Below, piece after piece: positions 8,052 to 16,133 of a stretch of 64,000 nt of DNA. A program made the translations under genes and the position numbers. The notes under the pieces are model-generated. The model was given only the letters and a program-made list of their open reading frames with translations. It searched no databases and had not been told where the DNA came from. This stretch comes from Actinomycetes bacterium (GTDB lineage: Bacteria; Actinomycetota; Acidimicrobiia; IMCC26256; JANYLB01): assembly GCA_025363815.1 (NCBI GenBank), contig JANYLB010000036.1, forward strand, positions 62,001 to 126,000, written 5' to 3'. Within the stretch, counting starts at the first letter, position 1, and the number at the start of each line of letters is the position of its first letter.

Positions 8052-9100
8052 AGATCCTCGTCACCGGTGGGGCCGGGTTCATCGGTTCGCACATCACCGA
8101 GGCGTTGCTCGACCGTGGTCACGAGGTGGTCGTGGTCGACTCGCTGCATCCGGCGGCGCATCACTCGAAGCCGGCTGATCTCGACCCACGCGCCGACTAC
8201 CGATGGCACAGTGTCGCTGACCGCCCCGCGCTCGCCGATGCGGTACGAGGTTGTGATGCGGTCTGTCATCAGGCAGCGATGGTCGGGCTCGGTGTCGACT
8301 TCGGCGACGTCACCGACTACGTGACCGAGAACGATCTCGGTACTGCCGCGCTGCTCCGGGTGCTCCACGACCAGGCATTCGCAGGCCGTGTAGTGCTCGC
8401 GGCCAGCATGGTGGTGTACGGCGAGGGCCGCTCACGGTGCCGGGCCCACGGACTCGTCCGGCCGGCGCCGCGCGATCCTGGTCGGCTCGCGCTCGGACTC
8501 TTCGACCCGCAGTGCCCGAGATGTGGAGGGGAGCTTACGTCGGAGGCTGTTTCCGAGGACGCACCGGTCGACCCGCGCAATGTGTACGCGGCGACCAAGT
8601 TGCACCAGGAGCATCTTGGAGCGGCGTATGCGATCGAGCACCCGAGCGTGACGGTCACCGCCCTCAGATACCACAACGTGTACGGACCGCGTATGCCCCG
8701 CGACACTCCCTACGCGGGCGTCGCGAGCATCTTCCGGAGCGCGCTCGAGCGCGGTGGGGCACCACAGGTCTTCGAAGACGGTGCCCAGATGCGCGACTTC
8801 GTCCATGTGCGCGACGTCGCGCGTTCCAACGTGCTCGCGTTGACCGGTCCCCAACCGGTGGCAGGCCCGCTCAACGTGGCCAGCGGCCATCCCCGCTCGG
8901 TTCTCTCGGTTGCCTCGGCTCTGGCCGACGCCTTCGTGGGCCCTCGCCTCGCGCCCGAGATCACGGGTTCGTGGAGACCCGGCGACGTGCGTCACGTCTT
9001 CGCGTCGACGGAGCGGGCCCGCGACCGTCTCGGATTCGTAGCCGAGGTCGACTTCTCCGACGGCATGGCGGAGTTCGCCACCACCACACTGCGTACCTGA
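8048..9100 (+). CDS. NAD-dependent epimerase/dehydratase (extended SDR) with zinc-ribbon insertion
   Basis: 350 residues. Rossmann motif GGAGFIG at 7-13 and catalytic pair Tyr180/Lys184 (NVYAATK) identify an extended SDR that acts on nucleotide sugars. Between the strand holding AASMVVYGEG and the YxxxK helix there is an insertion of about 40 residues with Cys131-x2-His134 and Cys156-x2-Cys159, spaced like a zinc ribbon. ATG at 8048 overlaps the kinase stop, so sensor, regulator and epimerase are one operon. The insertion sits over the expected substrate pocket entrance. Substrate unknown; UDP- or dTDP-hexose is the default guess. Confidence 0.88.
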   Translation: MKILVTGGAGFIGSHITEALLDRGHEVVVVDSLHPAAHHSKPADLDPRADYRWHSVADRPALADAVRGCDAVCHQAAMVGLGVDFGDVTDYVTENDLGTAALLRVLHDQAFAGRVVLAASMVVYGEGRSRCRAHGLVRPAPRDPGRLALGLFDPQCPRCGGELTSEAVSEDAPVDPRNVYAATKLHQEHLGAAYAIEHPSVTVTALRYHNVYGPRMPRDTPYAGVASIFRSALERGGAPQVFEDGAQMRDFVHVRDVARSNVLALTGPQPVAGPLNVASGHPRSVLSVASALADAFVGPRLAPEITGSWRPGDVRHVFASTERARDRLGFVAEVDFSDGMAEFATTTLRT

Positions 9101-9316
9101 TCCTCGCCGTTCTCATCTGATTCTTGGCGCGCCGGTGTCTGGTCCTCACATAGGCAATCGATAGTGGTGGCCATGACCACACCCACCTTGCCGGAGGCCT
9201 CATCGGGCTTGGCCATTCCGCCGACGTTCAACCAGACCGCGTGACCTGAACCACCCCAAACATCCGAAGCCGATTGCCCAAAAGCTCCAAGAAGAGCATG
9301 AGGAGAGGAATCTTCA

Positions 9317-10258
9317 ATGGACCCCACACCCGAGCGCGATCCGTCGCCCACCGCTGAACCCAATCAACGGTCCGTCCGCAACCGGATCACGGCCGGCGTC
9401 GCCGTAGTCGCCGTTGCGGCGGTTGCGGCGTTCGGAGCCATCGAGGCGACGTCGTCGTCGGACTCGACCGCCAACGCCGCGACTGCGACCAGCCCGAGCA
9501 CTGCCAACGCCGGTGGCCCAGGCGAGCACGGTGGCCGCGGCGGCTCCGGCCGATCCGGCCGATTCGGCCGAGGCACGTTCGGCACCATCAAGAGCATCGA
9601 TGGTTCCAAATTCAGCGTCTCCGGTCGGGGAGGCGACGTAGTGAAGGTAACGACATCCGACTCCACCACCGTCGTCACCGCCAAGGTCGGCACTCTCGCG
9701 AATGTGGTAGTCGGGGATCACGTCGGCGTCATCAGCTCGGGCACCGACGACCCGGCAGCGACCCAGTCGGTGGCCCAGCACATCATCGACAGTGCCGACA
9801 TCGCGCCCCCGAACCGGCGGGGCGGACCGAACGGCGCGCCCGGTGGAGCCGACAAGGCCGACAAGGCCGGCGGAGTCGATAGACCCGATGCCAACGAGAA
9901 GAGCGGCCCGAATGGAACCCCGCACGCCCGCGGCGGCCGGGGGTTCGATCGGGTGCACGGAGTCGTCGCGTCAATCGACGGTTCGACGCTAACGGTCACC
10001 AAGGATGACGGATCCACGGTCACCGTGACCACGACTGGCGCGACGACGGTCTCGCTGGTGAAGAAGGCGAAGGTGAGCGACCTGGCTGTCGGTGACCGGG
10101 TGATGGTGCGGGGAAAGCCCGGCTCCAAGGGCAGCACCGTCGCCGCATCCCACATCACCGAAGGCCAGCCGTTCGGACCCCGAGGAGGGCCCAACGGTGG
10201 ACCTCCCAACGGTGGACCTCCCAACGGTGGGCCTGCGAAACCTGCCGCCAACACCTGA
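9317..10258 (+). CDS. Membrane-anchored or secreted protein with two DUF5666-like domains
   Basis: 313 residues. A hydrophobic segment at about 23-45 (VAVVAVAAVAAFGA) acts as signal or anchor. It is followed by a low-complexity Gly/Arg/Ser stretch, a first small beta domain (GTFGTIKSIDGSKFSVS...VVVGDHVGVI), a Gly/Pro/Lys linker, a second copy (HGVVASIDGSTLTVT...LAVGDRVMVRG) and a Gly/Pro/Asn tail. Both copies show the DUF5666 pattern, an OB-like beta fold of unknown function. A strong purine-rich ribosome site (ggagagga) lies at 9300-9307. The 216 nt upstream (9101-9316) contain no gene that I can recognise. Confidence 0.75.
   Translation: MDPTPERDPSPTAEPNQRSVRNRITAGVAVVAVAAVAAFGAIEATSSSDSTANAATATSPSTANAGGPGEHGGRGGSGRSGRFGRGTFGTIKSIDGSKFSVSGRGGDVVKVTTSDSTTVVTAKVGTLANVVVGDHVGVISSGTDDPAATQSVAQHIIDSADIAPPNRRGGPNGAPGGADKADKAGGVDRPDANEKSGPNGTPHARGGRGFDRVHGVVASIDGSTLTVTKDDGSTVTVTTTGATTVSLVKKAKVSDLAVGDRVMVRGKPGSKGSTVAASHITEGQPFGPRGGPNGGPPNGGPPNGGPAKPAANT
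10190..10234. repeat. Three tandem 15-bp repeats inside a coding region
   Basis: Three head-to-tail copies of cccaacggtggacct (the last with one change) encode a PNGGP repeat at the C-terminus of the DUF5666 protein. The unit is a multiple of three, so copy-number change keeps the frame. Confidence 0.9.
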
Positions 10259-10277
10259 TCCCACCTAGCCGACTCTC

Positions 10278-10312
10278 AGGGGGTGACGGGCATCCGCTTG
10301 CCGTCGCCCTCT
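10278..10312. terminator. Candidate bidirectional terminator hairpin
   Basis: Arms 10278-10289 and 10301-10312 form a 12-bp stem with one mismatch and one G-U pair around an 11-nt loop. It lies between the convergent DUF5666 and P450 genes. There is no clear U-tract on either side, as is common in high-GC actinobacteria. Confidence 0.5.
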
Positions 10313-10329
10313 GGTGGTTGGTAGTTCGA

Positions 10330-11538
10330 TCAGATCCCCGCTACCTCGGTGAACATCATCGGGAGGGAGTGGGCGCCGCGCACGAGGCTCGAACCCAGCC
10401 ACTCGCCGGGGCCGGTGACCTTGTACTGCGGGCGCCGCTCGAGCAGCTCCTCGAAGAGGATCCGTGCCTCCATCCGGGCGAGCGCAGCGCCTAGGCAGAG
10501 GTGCTCACCGAATCCGAACGCAAGGTTCGGAACGGTCACGGCCCTCAGCGCGTCGAACTCGGAGGCGGTCGGCCCGAACGCGGCTTCGTCGCGGTTGCCG
10601 GACGCGTAGAGCATCACGAGGTAGTCGCCTTCGGCGATCGACGTTCCCGACAGCTCGGTCGCGCTCGTCGAGGTGCGGGCGAACTGTTGGATCGGCGTGA
10701 CCCAGCGCAGGCACTCCTCGACTGCGCCGGGGATGAGCGTGGGCTCGGCTGCGAGCTGTGCCCTGGCCGCAGGTTGCTCTGCGAGCGCAGCCATCCCGCC
10801 CGAGATCAGGTGACGCGTGGTCTCGTTGCCAGCGACGAGCAACGACATGTTGAACACCATGAGTTCGCTCGGTGTGAGCTTGCGACCGTCGATCTCGGAT
10901 TGCACGAGCAGGGAGACGATGTCGGAACCGGGCTGTTCGGCCATCGCTCGCGCGTGGTCATCGAGGAAGCTGACCAGTTCGCCGATGCTCTGCTGATCCT
11001 CGGGCGACATGGACTCTTGGCCGTCGGTCGCGGCTATGGCCGCGTCGGACCAGCGCCGGAAGTCGGTCTGGCTGTCTTCGGGAACCCCGAGCAGCTCCGC
11101 GATCACCAACACCGGCAGGGGAGCTGCGAGGAGATCGACGATGTCGACCTCTTCGTCGAACGGGATCGCCTCGATCAAGCCGACGGCGAGCCGCCGGATC
11201 GTGGTCTCCATGGGGCTGAGCGCGCGACCCGCGAACTCGCGGTTGAGGATGCGCCGCCACTGGTTGTGTCGGGGCGGGTCCATGTGCAGGATCGAACCCT
11301 CGATCGTGCCGCCGGAACGCAGGGGATCGTTGACCAACACACCCCGACCGGAGCAGAACCGCTCCGGATCACGGCTGATCTCGCGAATATCGTGGTAACG
11401 GGTGACGAGCTTCACGCCCGGCGCGCACTCGTAGATCGGGGCCTCGGCGCGGAGCCGTCCGAGGATTTCGTAATAGTCGGGTCGGAGGAAGAAGCCGGGG
11501 ACTGCGGGGTCGATGTCGAAGCGCGCCTCCTGGTCCAT
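10330..11538 (-). CDS. Cytochrome P450
   Basis: 402 residues, ATG start. The I-helix oxygen-activation motif (VAGNETTRHL), the ExxR of the K-helix (ECLRW) and the haem-thiolate loop FGFGEHLCLGAALAR are all present, so it should be an active monooxygenase of the soluble bacterial class. It begins right after the stop of the acyl-CoA ligase with no gap, so the two are co-transcribed. The context of acyl-CoA ligase, SDR and carboxymuconolactone-decarboxylase-like genes suggests oxidation of a terpenoid, steroid side chain or similar lipid; the substrate cannot be read. Confidence 0.93.
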   Translation of the reverse strand: MDQEARFDIDPAVPGFFLRPDYYEILGRLRAEAPIYECAPGVKLVTRYHDIREISRDPERFCSGRGVLVNDPLRSGGTIEGSILHMDPPRHNQWRRILNREFAGRALSPMETTIRRLAVGLIEAIPFDEEVDIVDLLAAPLPVLVIAELLGVPEDSQTDFRRWSDAAIAATDGQESMSPEDQQSIGELVSFLDDHARAMAEQPGSDIVSLLVQSEIDGRKLTPSELMVFNMSLLVAGNETTRHLISGGMAALAEQPAARAQLAAEPTLIPGAVEECLRWVTPIQQFARTSTSATELSGTSIAEGDYLVMLYASGNRDEAAFGPTASEFDALRAVTVPNLAFGFGEHLCLGAALARMEARILFEELLERRPQYKVTGPGEWLGSSLVRGAHSLPMMFTEVAGI

Positions 11539-13200
11539 TCAGCGACTTCCCGTGAGGGCAATGTCGCGACCGTGCTCGACGAACCGCCGTCGGAGCTCAA
11601 CCCGGTCGTCATCGGTCATGGCTGCGAGCGGCCCGCCCCGCTCCTGCCGCCAATGGATCGGATCGCGCCCGTCCCATCGGTCACGGCGCAACGGCGCCTT
11701 GTCGATCTTCGTCGTCGCGCCCACCGGGAGATTGCGGACCAGACGCACGTACCGGGGCCGCCACTTGGTCCCGAGATCGCGCTGGGAGTCGAGGAACGCG
11801 TCGAACGCCTCGGGGTCGAACCCAACACCGGTCGTGAGCTCGAGCGCGACCATGACCTGGTCGTCGACGGTGCGTTCGTCGGGGACGCCGTAGACGGCGA
11901 CGCCCGCGACGCCTGGGAACCGTTCGATGATGCGTTCGACGGGCGCGGCGGCGAAGTTCTCCCCGTCGACGCGGAGCCAGTCGGCGGTGCGACCGGCGAA
12001 GAAGAATATGCCGTCGGCGTTGCGGTAGCCGAGGTCACCCGACCAGTACCAACCATCGCGAACGCGTTCGCGGGTCGCCTCGGGGTTGTTGTAGTAGCCC
12101 TCGAATCCGCCGACGACGTTGCGACCCACGATCTCACCGATCGCGGCGTCGGAATTGAGCAGCTTTCCTTCGGAATCGAAGCGCGCCCGTGGGCACTCGG
12201 TGCCCGACTCGACGTCGATGATCGCGATGTCCTGGCCGTCGAGCGGCACGCCCAGCGCATCGCGCGGGATCCCCGCTTTGGGGATCATCACGATCGCGTT
12301 TTCACTCGACCCGTATCCGGCGACGACGATTGTCGCAAACCGCTTGCGGAACTGCCGTTGGTCGGTGCTCGACGATTCGGGTGCGAGCACAACTGTCAGC
12401 GGGTTGTCACTGTCGTCAGGCAGCTCCGGGGTAGCGAGGATGTACGAGAGTGCTCGGCCGACCGTGCTGAAGAACGTGCAGCCGTGCGCGCGCACGTCGG
12501 GCAGGAAGGCCGATGCCGAGAACCGGCGCTTCAGAACGATGCTCGCGCCAGAGCCGAGCGCGGGGAACAACGAAGACATGAGCGCGTTGCCGTGGAAGAG
12601 CGGCATCGCGCAGTAGAGGACGTTGTCGGGACGGAAGCCCATAGCAGCCGACGCGGCCAGGGCGACACGGCCCTGGGTCGCGAGCACCGCCTTCGGCGCT
12701 CCGCTGGAACCCGAGGTGAACAGGAGCAATAGGAGGTCGTCGGGCGTGGGGTGGTCGGTGTCGGTGTCGTAGTCGGTGTCGGTGTCGGTGTCGTAGTCGG
12801 GCGAACCGACGAGGAGCACGTGATCGCCGGCCCGGCCTAGATCGAGCCCGTCGAGCAGCTCGACCTGGGCGGCATCGGTGATGACCACAGCGCAATCGGT
12901 GTGGCGAATGTCTCGAGCCAGCTCCTCGCCGCGTCGGGTCAGGTTGAGGCCGACGACGACATGGCCGCTCAGCGCCGCGCCACCGATCAAGAAGACGAAC
13001 TCCGGGGTGTTCTCGAGCAGAACGCCGACGTGGGGGGGTTCGGCCGAGACGAGGCGTCGGAGGCGGACGGCTCGCACTTCCATCTCGTGCACCACCTCGG
13101 CCCAGGTCCAGGTCTGGCCTTCGAAGGTGAGCGCCGGCCGGTCGTCGGCGGAGCGGGCACGCACGAGTTCGGCGACCGTCGGCTCCATTGCAACCCCCAT
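11539..13200 (-). CDS. AMP-dependent acyl-CoA synthetase/ligase (FadD-like)
   Basis: 553 residues. The adenylation signature LLFTSGSSGAPKAVLAT, the aromatic/Gly motif AGYGSSENAIVM, the hinge region (YWSGDLGYRNADG) and the C-terminal catalytic lysine in TTKIDKAP are visible, so the enzyme should activate a carboxylate to the CoA thioester. A low-complexity Asp/Thr/Tyr stretch is inserted just before the P-loop. ATG at 13200 is used here; ATG at 13188 is also possible. The product could feed the co-transcribed P450 or arise from it. Chain-length or ring specificity is not evident. Confidence 0.92.
   Translation of the reverse strand: MGVAMEPTVAELVRARSADDRPALTFEGQTWTWAEVVHEMEVRAVRLRRLVSAEPPHVGVLLENTPEFVFLIGGAALSGHVVVGLNLTRRGEELARDIRHTDCAVVITDAAQVELLDGLDLGRAGDHVLLVGSPDYDTDTDTDYDTDTDHPTPDDLLLLLFTSGSSGAPKAVLATQGRVALAASAAMGFRPDNVLYCAMPLFHGNALMSSLFPALGSGASIVLKRRFSASAFLPDVRAHGCTFFSTVGRALSYILATPELPDDSDNPLTVVLAPESSSTDQRQFRKRFATIVVAGYGSSENAIVMIPKAGIPRDALGVPLDGQDIAIIDVESGTECPRARFDSEGKLLNSDAAIGEIVGRNVVGGFEGYYNNPEATRERVRDGWYWSGDLGYRNADGIFFFAGRTADWLRVDGENFAAAPVERIIERFPGVAGVAVYGVPDERTVDDQVMVALELTTGVGFDPEAFDAFLDSQRDLGTKWRPRYVRLVRNLPVGATTKIDKAPLRRDRWDGRDPIHWRQERGGPLAAMTDDDRVELRRRFVEHGRDIALTGSR
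12753..12800. repeat. Hexanucleotide microsatellite in the acyl-CoA ligase gene
   Basis: Repeats of ggtgtc interrupted by gtagtc encode alternating Asp/Thr/Tyr residues (DYDTDTDTDYDTDTD) in the ligase, immediately upstream of the ATP-binding loop. The 6-bp unit keeps the frame when it expands or contracts. Confidence 0.85.
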
Positions 13201-13326
13201 GCCGGCCGACGATACCGGCCCGACGCGCCCGACCGCTCCCCTCTGGCGGAGGGTGAGGTCGCGTCTGGCCTAAATCATCAGGAACTGGTCATTGATGCCA
13301 AAGCGTGGTTCCGCCAGCATGGGTCC

Positions 13327-13607
13327 ATGGAAGACGCCCGGCGCATCATCTTCGTCGTGTTCGACGACGTCCAGACCCTCGACGCGGCGACGTACTGGTG
13401 CTCGTACGACGAGCTCGCAAGCTTCGGGGCGAAGCCGACGGGAGACCGTGTGGTCCGGCGGGGAAAGATCATCACCGCGGCCGGGGTGTCGTCGGGCATC
13501 GACATGGGATTGACGCTGGCGGGCGAGATCGCGGGGCCGGAGGTGGCCCAGGCCATCCAGCTTGCCATCGAGTACGACCCGCAACCGCCGTTCTCAGATC
13601 GGGTCCC
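13327..13607 (+). pseudogene. Internally deleted DJ-1/PfpI-family (isonitrile-hydratase-like) gene remnant
   Basis: The frame starting at ATG 13327 gives the first strand of a DJ-1/PfpI protein (RRIIFVVFDDVQTLD) and then jumps directly to what is normally the C-terminal third: ATYWCSYDELASFGAKP, ITAAGVSSGIDMGL, AQAIQLAIEYDPQPPF. The middle of about 90-100 residues, including the nucleophile-elbow Cys, is missing, with the frame preserved across the join. The 3' end then runs on into the antisense of the convergent SDR gene, so the natural C-terminus is also lost. I read it as a remnant that still has an open frame and no longer encodes an active enzyme. Confidence 0.75.
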
Positions 13608-14375
13608 TCAGCCGACGGTCGCGATGCCTCCGTCGACGGGGATGACCGCTCCCGTCAGGTAGGAGCCGGCGCGCGACGCAAGGAAGATTGCGGTGCCGGC
13701 CATGTCGTCGGGCCGTCCGATGCGTTTCAAGGGCGCGCTCGCGGCGATCTGCTCACCGAATGACTCGAGTGTCGCGGCCATCATCTTCGACTCGAACGGC
13801 CCCGGGGCGATCGCGTTCACGGTGATGCTGGGCGCGAGTCGCTTCGCGAGATGACGCGTCAGCTGGTGCACCGCCGCCTTCGACGCCGAGTACGAGTAAG
13901 TCTCGAGCAGCGGCACCTGAATTGCGTCGATCGAGCCGATGTTGATCACGCGCGCGGGTGCCTCGGCGGTGCCGGCGGCTTCGAGTTGCGGGAGGAGGAA
14001 CTTGGTGAGATGGAAGACACCTTTGACGTTGATCGCGAGGACTTTGTCCCAAGCCGCGTCGTCGAACGTCTCGAGCGGCGCTCCCCAGGTCGCGCCGGCG
14101 TTGTTGACGAGGATGTCGAGCCGGTCCTCGCGCTCGGCAACGGCGGTGGCCAGGCGGTGGCATTCCGCCTCGGTCGAGAGGTCGGCAGGGATCGAGATGC
14201 ATTCGCCCCGTGTCGCGAGCTCAGCCGCGACGGCGTCGCACACGTCGGCCTTTCGCGATGAGATGTAGACGCGTGCACCCGCTTCGACGAAGCCCGAAGC
14301 GATCATCAGACCGATCCCACGGGACCCGCCGGTGACGAGCGCGACCTTGCCGGAGATGGAGAAGAGATCAGACAT
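13608..14375 (-). CDS. SDR family oxidoreductase
   Basis: 255 residues with TGGSRGIG cofactor loop, NNAG, catalytic Ser (INIGSID), YSYSASK with the catalytic Tyr and Lys, and a C-terminal PVDGG. This is a complete classical short-chain dehydrogenase of the FabG/gluconate-5-dehydrogenase type. The closely following CMD-like gene upstream (14390-15013, same strand, 14-nt gap) suggests co-transcription. Likely role is oxidation or reduction of a hydroxy group in the same pathway as the P450 and ligase; specificity is unknown. Confidence 0.92.
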   Translation of the reverse strand: MSDLFSISGKVALVTGGSRGIGLMIASGFVEAGARVYISSRKADVCDAVAAELATRGECISIPADLSTEAECHRLATAVAEREDRLDILVNNAGATWGAPLETFDDAAWDKVLAINVKGVFHLTKFLLPQLEAAGTAEAPARVINIGSIDAIQVPLLETYSYSASKAAVHQLTRHLAKRLAPSITVNAIAPGPFESKMMAATLESFGEQIAASAPLKRIGRPDDMAGTAIFLASRAGSYLTGAVIPVDGGIATVG

Positions 14376-14389
14376 GTAGGAGATCCTCG

Positions 14390-15013
14390 TCAGTCGGAAA
14401 TGCGGAAGGTCTGGTCGTCGCCCGGAGCGCGGACCTCGACGACCGGGTCGTCGCGGTCGTCGAACTCGGTTCGCAGCGCCCGCGACATCACCGCGTGCAT
14501 CATGTAGAGCGACGTGATGTAGGTGAGCTCGAGGATCTCCTCGTCGGAGAGCTGCTCTCGCAGCGCGTCGAACACGCCTTCGTCGACCCGACCGTGGTCA
14601 AGGGCAAGGGCATCGGTGTAGGCCAACACCGCCCGTTCGATCGGGGTGTAGCAACTTGCGGCCGACCAGTGTGGAATCGCCGCAATCTTCTCCTCGTCGA
14701 CTCCTTCGGTGCGCAGCGACTTGCAGTGCTGGGAAAAGACGAACTGACTACCGCTGGCCCATCCGACCCGGCACTGCGCGAGCTCCCGGAGCTGCGGATC
14801 GAGTGACCTCTGCGGGTTCCGGTACAGGGCAAAGCCTGCGATGCTGTGCTCGAATATCTCGGGCACGAGCGCGAAGACCGTCCACCAATCACCGGGAGTG
14901 CCGGTGACGGTTCCCGGTTGCCCGATCGGGTCGCGATCGCCGAAGAGCATGTCGTACAGGACCAGTACCGACGGCGCGGCTTCACTGCGGGGGACCTGTC
15001 GGAGTCGAGGCAT
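14390..15013 (-). CDS. Carboxymuconolactone decarboxylase-family (AhpD-like) protein
   Basis: 207 residues from ATG 15013 (MPRLRQVPRSEA); a longer frame to 15049 exists but adds no conserved sequence. The core RELAQCRVGWASGSQFVFSQ, followed by HC and later AVLAYTDALA, is the all-helical CMD fold. In AhpD relatives a CxxC pair and a His work as a thiol peroxidase system; here the cysteines are not in a CxxC, so the chemistry may differ. It sits in the P450/ligase/SDR neighbourhood, where CMD-like proteins are common in aromatic and terpenoid catabolism. Function beyond family is not known. Confidence 0.8.
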   Translation of the reverse strand: MPRLRQVPRSEAAPSVLVLYDMLFGDRDPIGQPGTVTGTPGDWWTVFALVPEIFEHSIAGFALYRNPQRSLDPQLRELAQCRVGWASGSQFVFSQHCKSLRTEGVDEEKIAAIPHWSAASCYTPIERAVLAYTDALALDHGRVDEGVFDALREQLSDEEILELTYITSLYMMHAVMSRALRTEFDDRDDPVVEVRAPGDDQTFRISD

Positions 15014-15088
15014 GAGGCCGACGCTACCGATGCGTGACGGTTGATGCACGTGCCGAGGACGGGGTCGCTAACGTCGGTTGCCGTGGCG

Positions 15089-16102
15089 ATGGCCGATAGG
15101 ACGACGATCACACTCGACGGTCACAACGTGTCGCTCACCCACCCCGACAAAGTGCTGTTTGGCGAACGGGGCGAGACCAAGCGGGACCTCGTCCAGTACT
15201 ACGTCTCCGTGGCGGGACCTCTCATGGCGACCATGGGTGGCCGCCCAGTGATGCTGCAGCGCTTCCCCAGCGGAGTCGACGGACCATCGTTCTTTCAGAA
15301 GCGGGTTCCGAAGAACGCGCCCGATTGGTTGACGACGACGGTGGTCTCGACGCCCAACGGAACGGAGTCGGAAGCGCTGGTCGTCGCCGACCTCGCGCAC
15401 GTCGCGTGGGCCGTCAACCTCGGGTGCCTCGGGTTCCATGTGTGGCCCAACCACGCGGCGCATCCCGAGATCGCCGACGAGCTCCGTCTCGATCTCGATC
15501 CGAGCCCGGGCGTGACGTTCGACATGATCCGGGAAGCCTGTGGTGAGGTGCGGACCCTGCTCAGCGAGCATGGCATCGTCGCCTACCCGAAGACGACCGG
15601 CAACCGCGGGGTGCACATCTACGCGCGTCTGAAGCAACGGTGGACTCCCTACGACGTGCGCGCGGCGGCGGTTGCGGCGGCGCGCGAGCTCGAGCGTCGC
15701 CGTCCGGATCTCATCACCGCGAAATGGTGGAAGGAGGAGCGCGGTGAGCGCGTGTTCGTCGACTTCAACCAGAACGCCCCGCACAAGACGGTCTTCGGTG
15801 CGTGGTCAGTACGGGCCAACCCTCACGGTCAGGTGTCGACGCCACTCACCTGGGAGGACCTCGTCGACGTGGACCCGCGAGCGCTGACACTCGCCACCGT
15901 TCCCGGTCGGCTCGCGACCCAGGGCGATCCGTGGGCGCAGATGTACGACGATCCGCAATCGATCGGATCCCTGCTCGAGCAGTCGGAGCACGACATGGCC
16001 GACGGCCTGATGGATGCGCCATGGCCACCGCAGTATCCGAAGCAGCCCAACGAGCCCCCGCGGGTCTCCCCCAGCCGATCCAAGAAGCCAACTGAAGCTT
16101 GA
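15089..16102 (+). CDS. LigD-type non-homologous end-joining DNA polymerase domain protein
   Basis: 337 residues from ATG 15089 (GTG 15083 is possible). This is a stand-alone archaeo-eukaryotic primase-polymerase domain as in LigD: HPDKVLFGERGETKRDLVQYY, RPVMLQRFPSGVDG, FHVWPNHA, the metal-binding LRLDLDPSPG, the KTTGNRGVHIYAR nucleotide-binding block and VFVDFNQNAPHKT with the third carboxylate. There is no ligase or phosphoesterase domain and no ku gene in the window, so any partner is encoded elsewhere. Probable role is gap filling or nucleotide addition at DNA breaks. Domain assignment is firm. Confidence 0.9.
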   Translation: MADRTTITLDGHNVSLTHPDKVLFGERGETKRDLVQYYVSVAGPLMATMGGRPVMLQRFPSGVDGPSFFQKRVPKNAPDWLTTTVVSTPNGTESEALVVADLAHVAWAVNLGCLGFHVWPNHAAHPEIADELRLDLDPSPGVTFDMIREACGEVRTLLSEHGIVAYPKTTGNRGVHIYARLKQRWTPYDVRAAAVAAARELERRRPDLITAKWWKEERGERVFVDFNQNAPHKTVFGAWSVRANPHGQVSTPLTWEDLVDVDPRALTLATVPGRLATQGDPWAQMYDDPQSIGSLLEQSEHDMADGLMDAPWPPQYPKQPNEPPRVSPSRSKKPTEA

Positions 16103-16133
16103 CGGGGAACGACGACTGCCTCTGGTCGGGTGC

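Noticed and set aside
10190-10234. A short CRISPR-like array
   Set aside because: The 15-bp repeats are head-to-tail without spacers and encode a PNGGP tail inside an intact gene.
10501-12732. A 743-residue plus-strand open frame
   Set aside because: It is fully antisense to the P450 and acyl-CoA ligase genes, both with complete motifs, and its own sequence has Arg/Asp/Glu-rich shadow composition without any domain.
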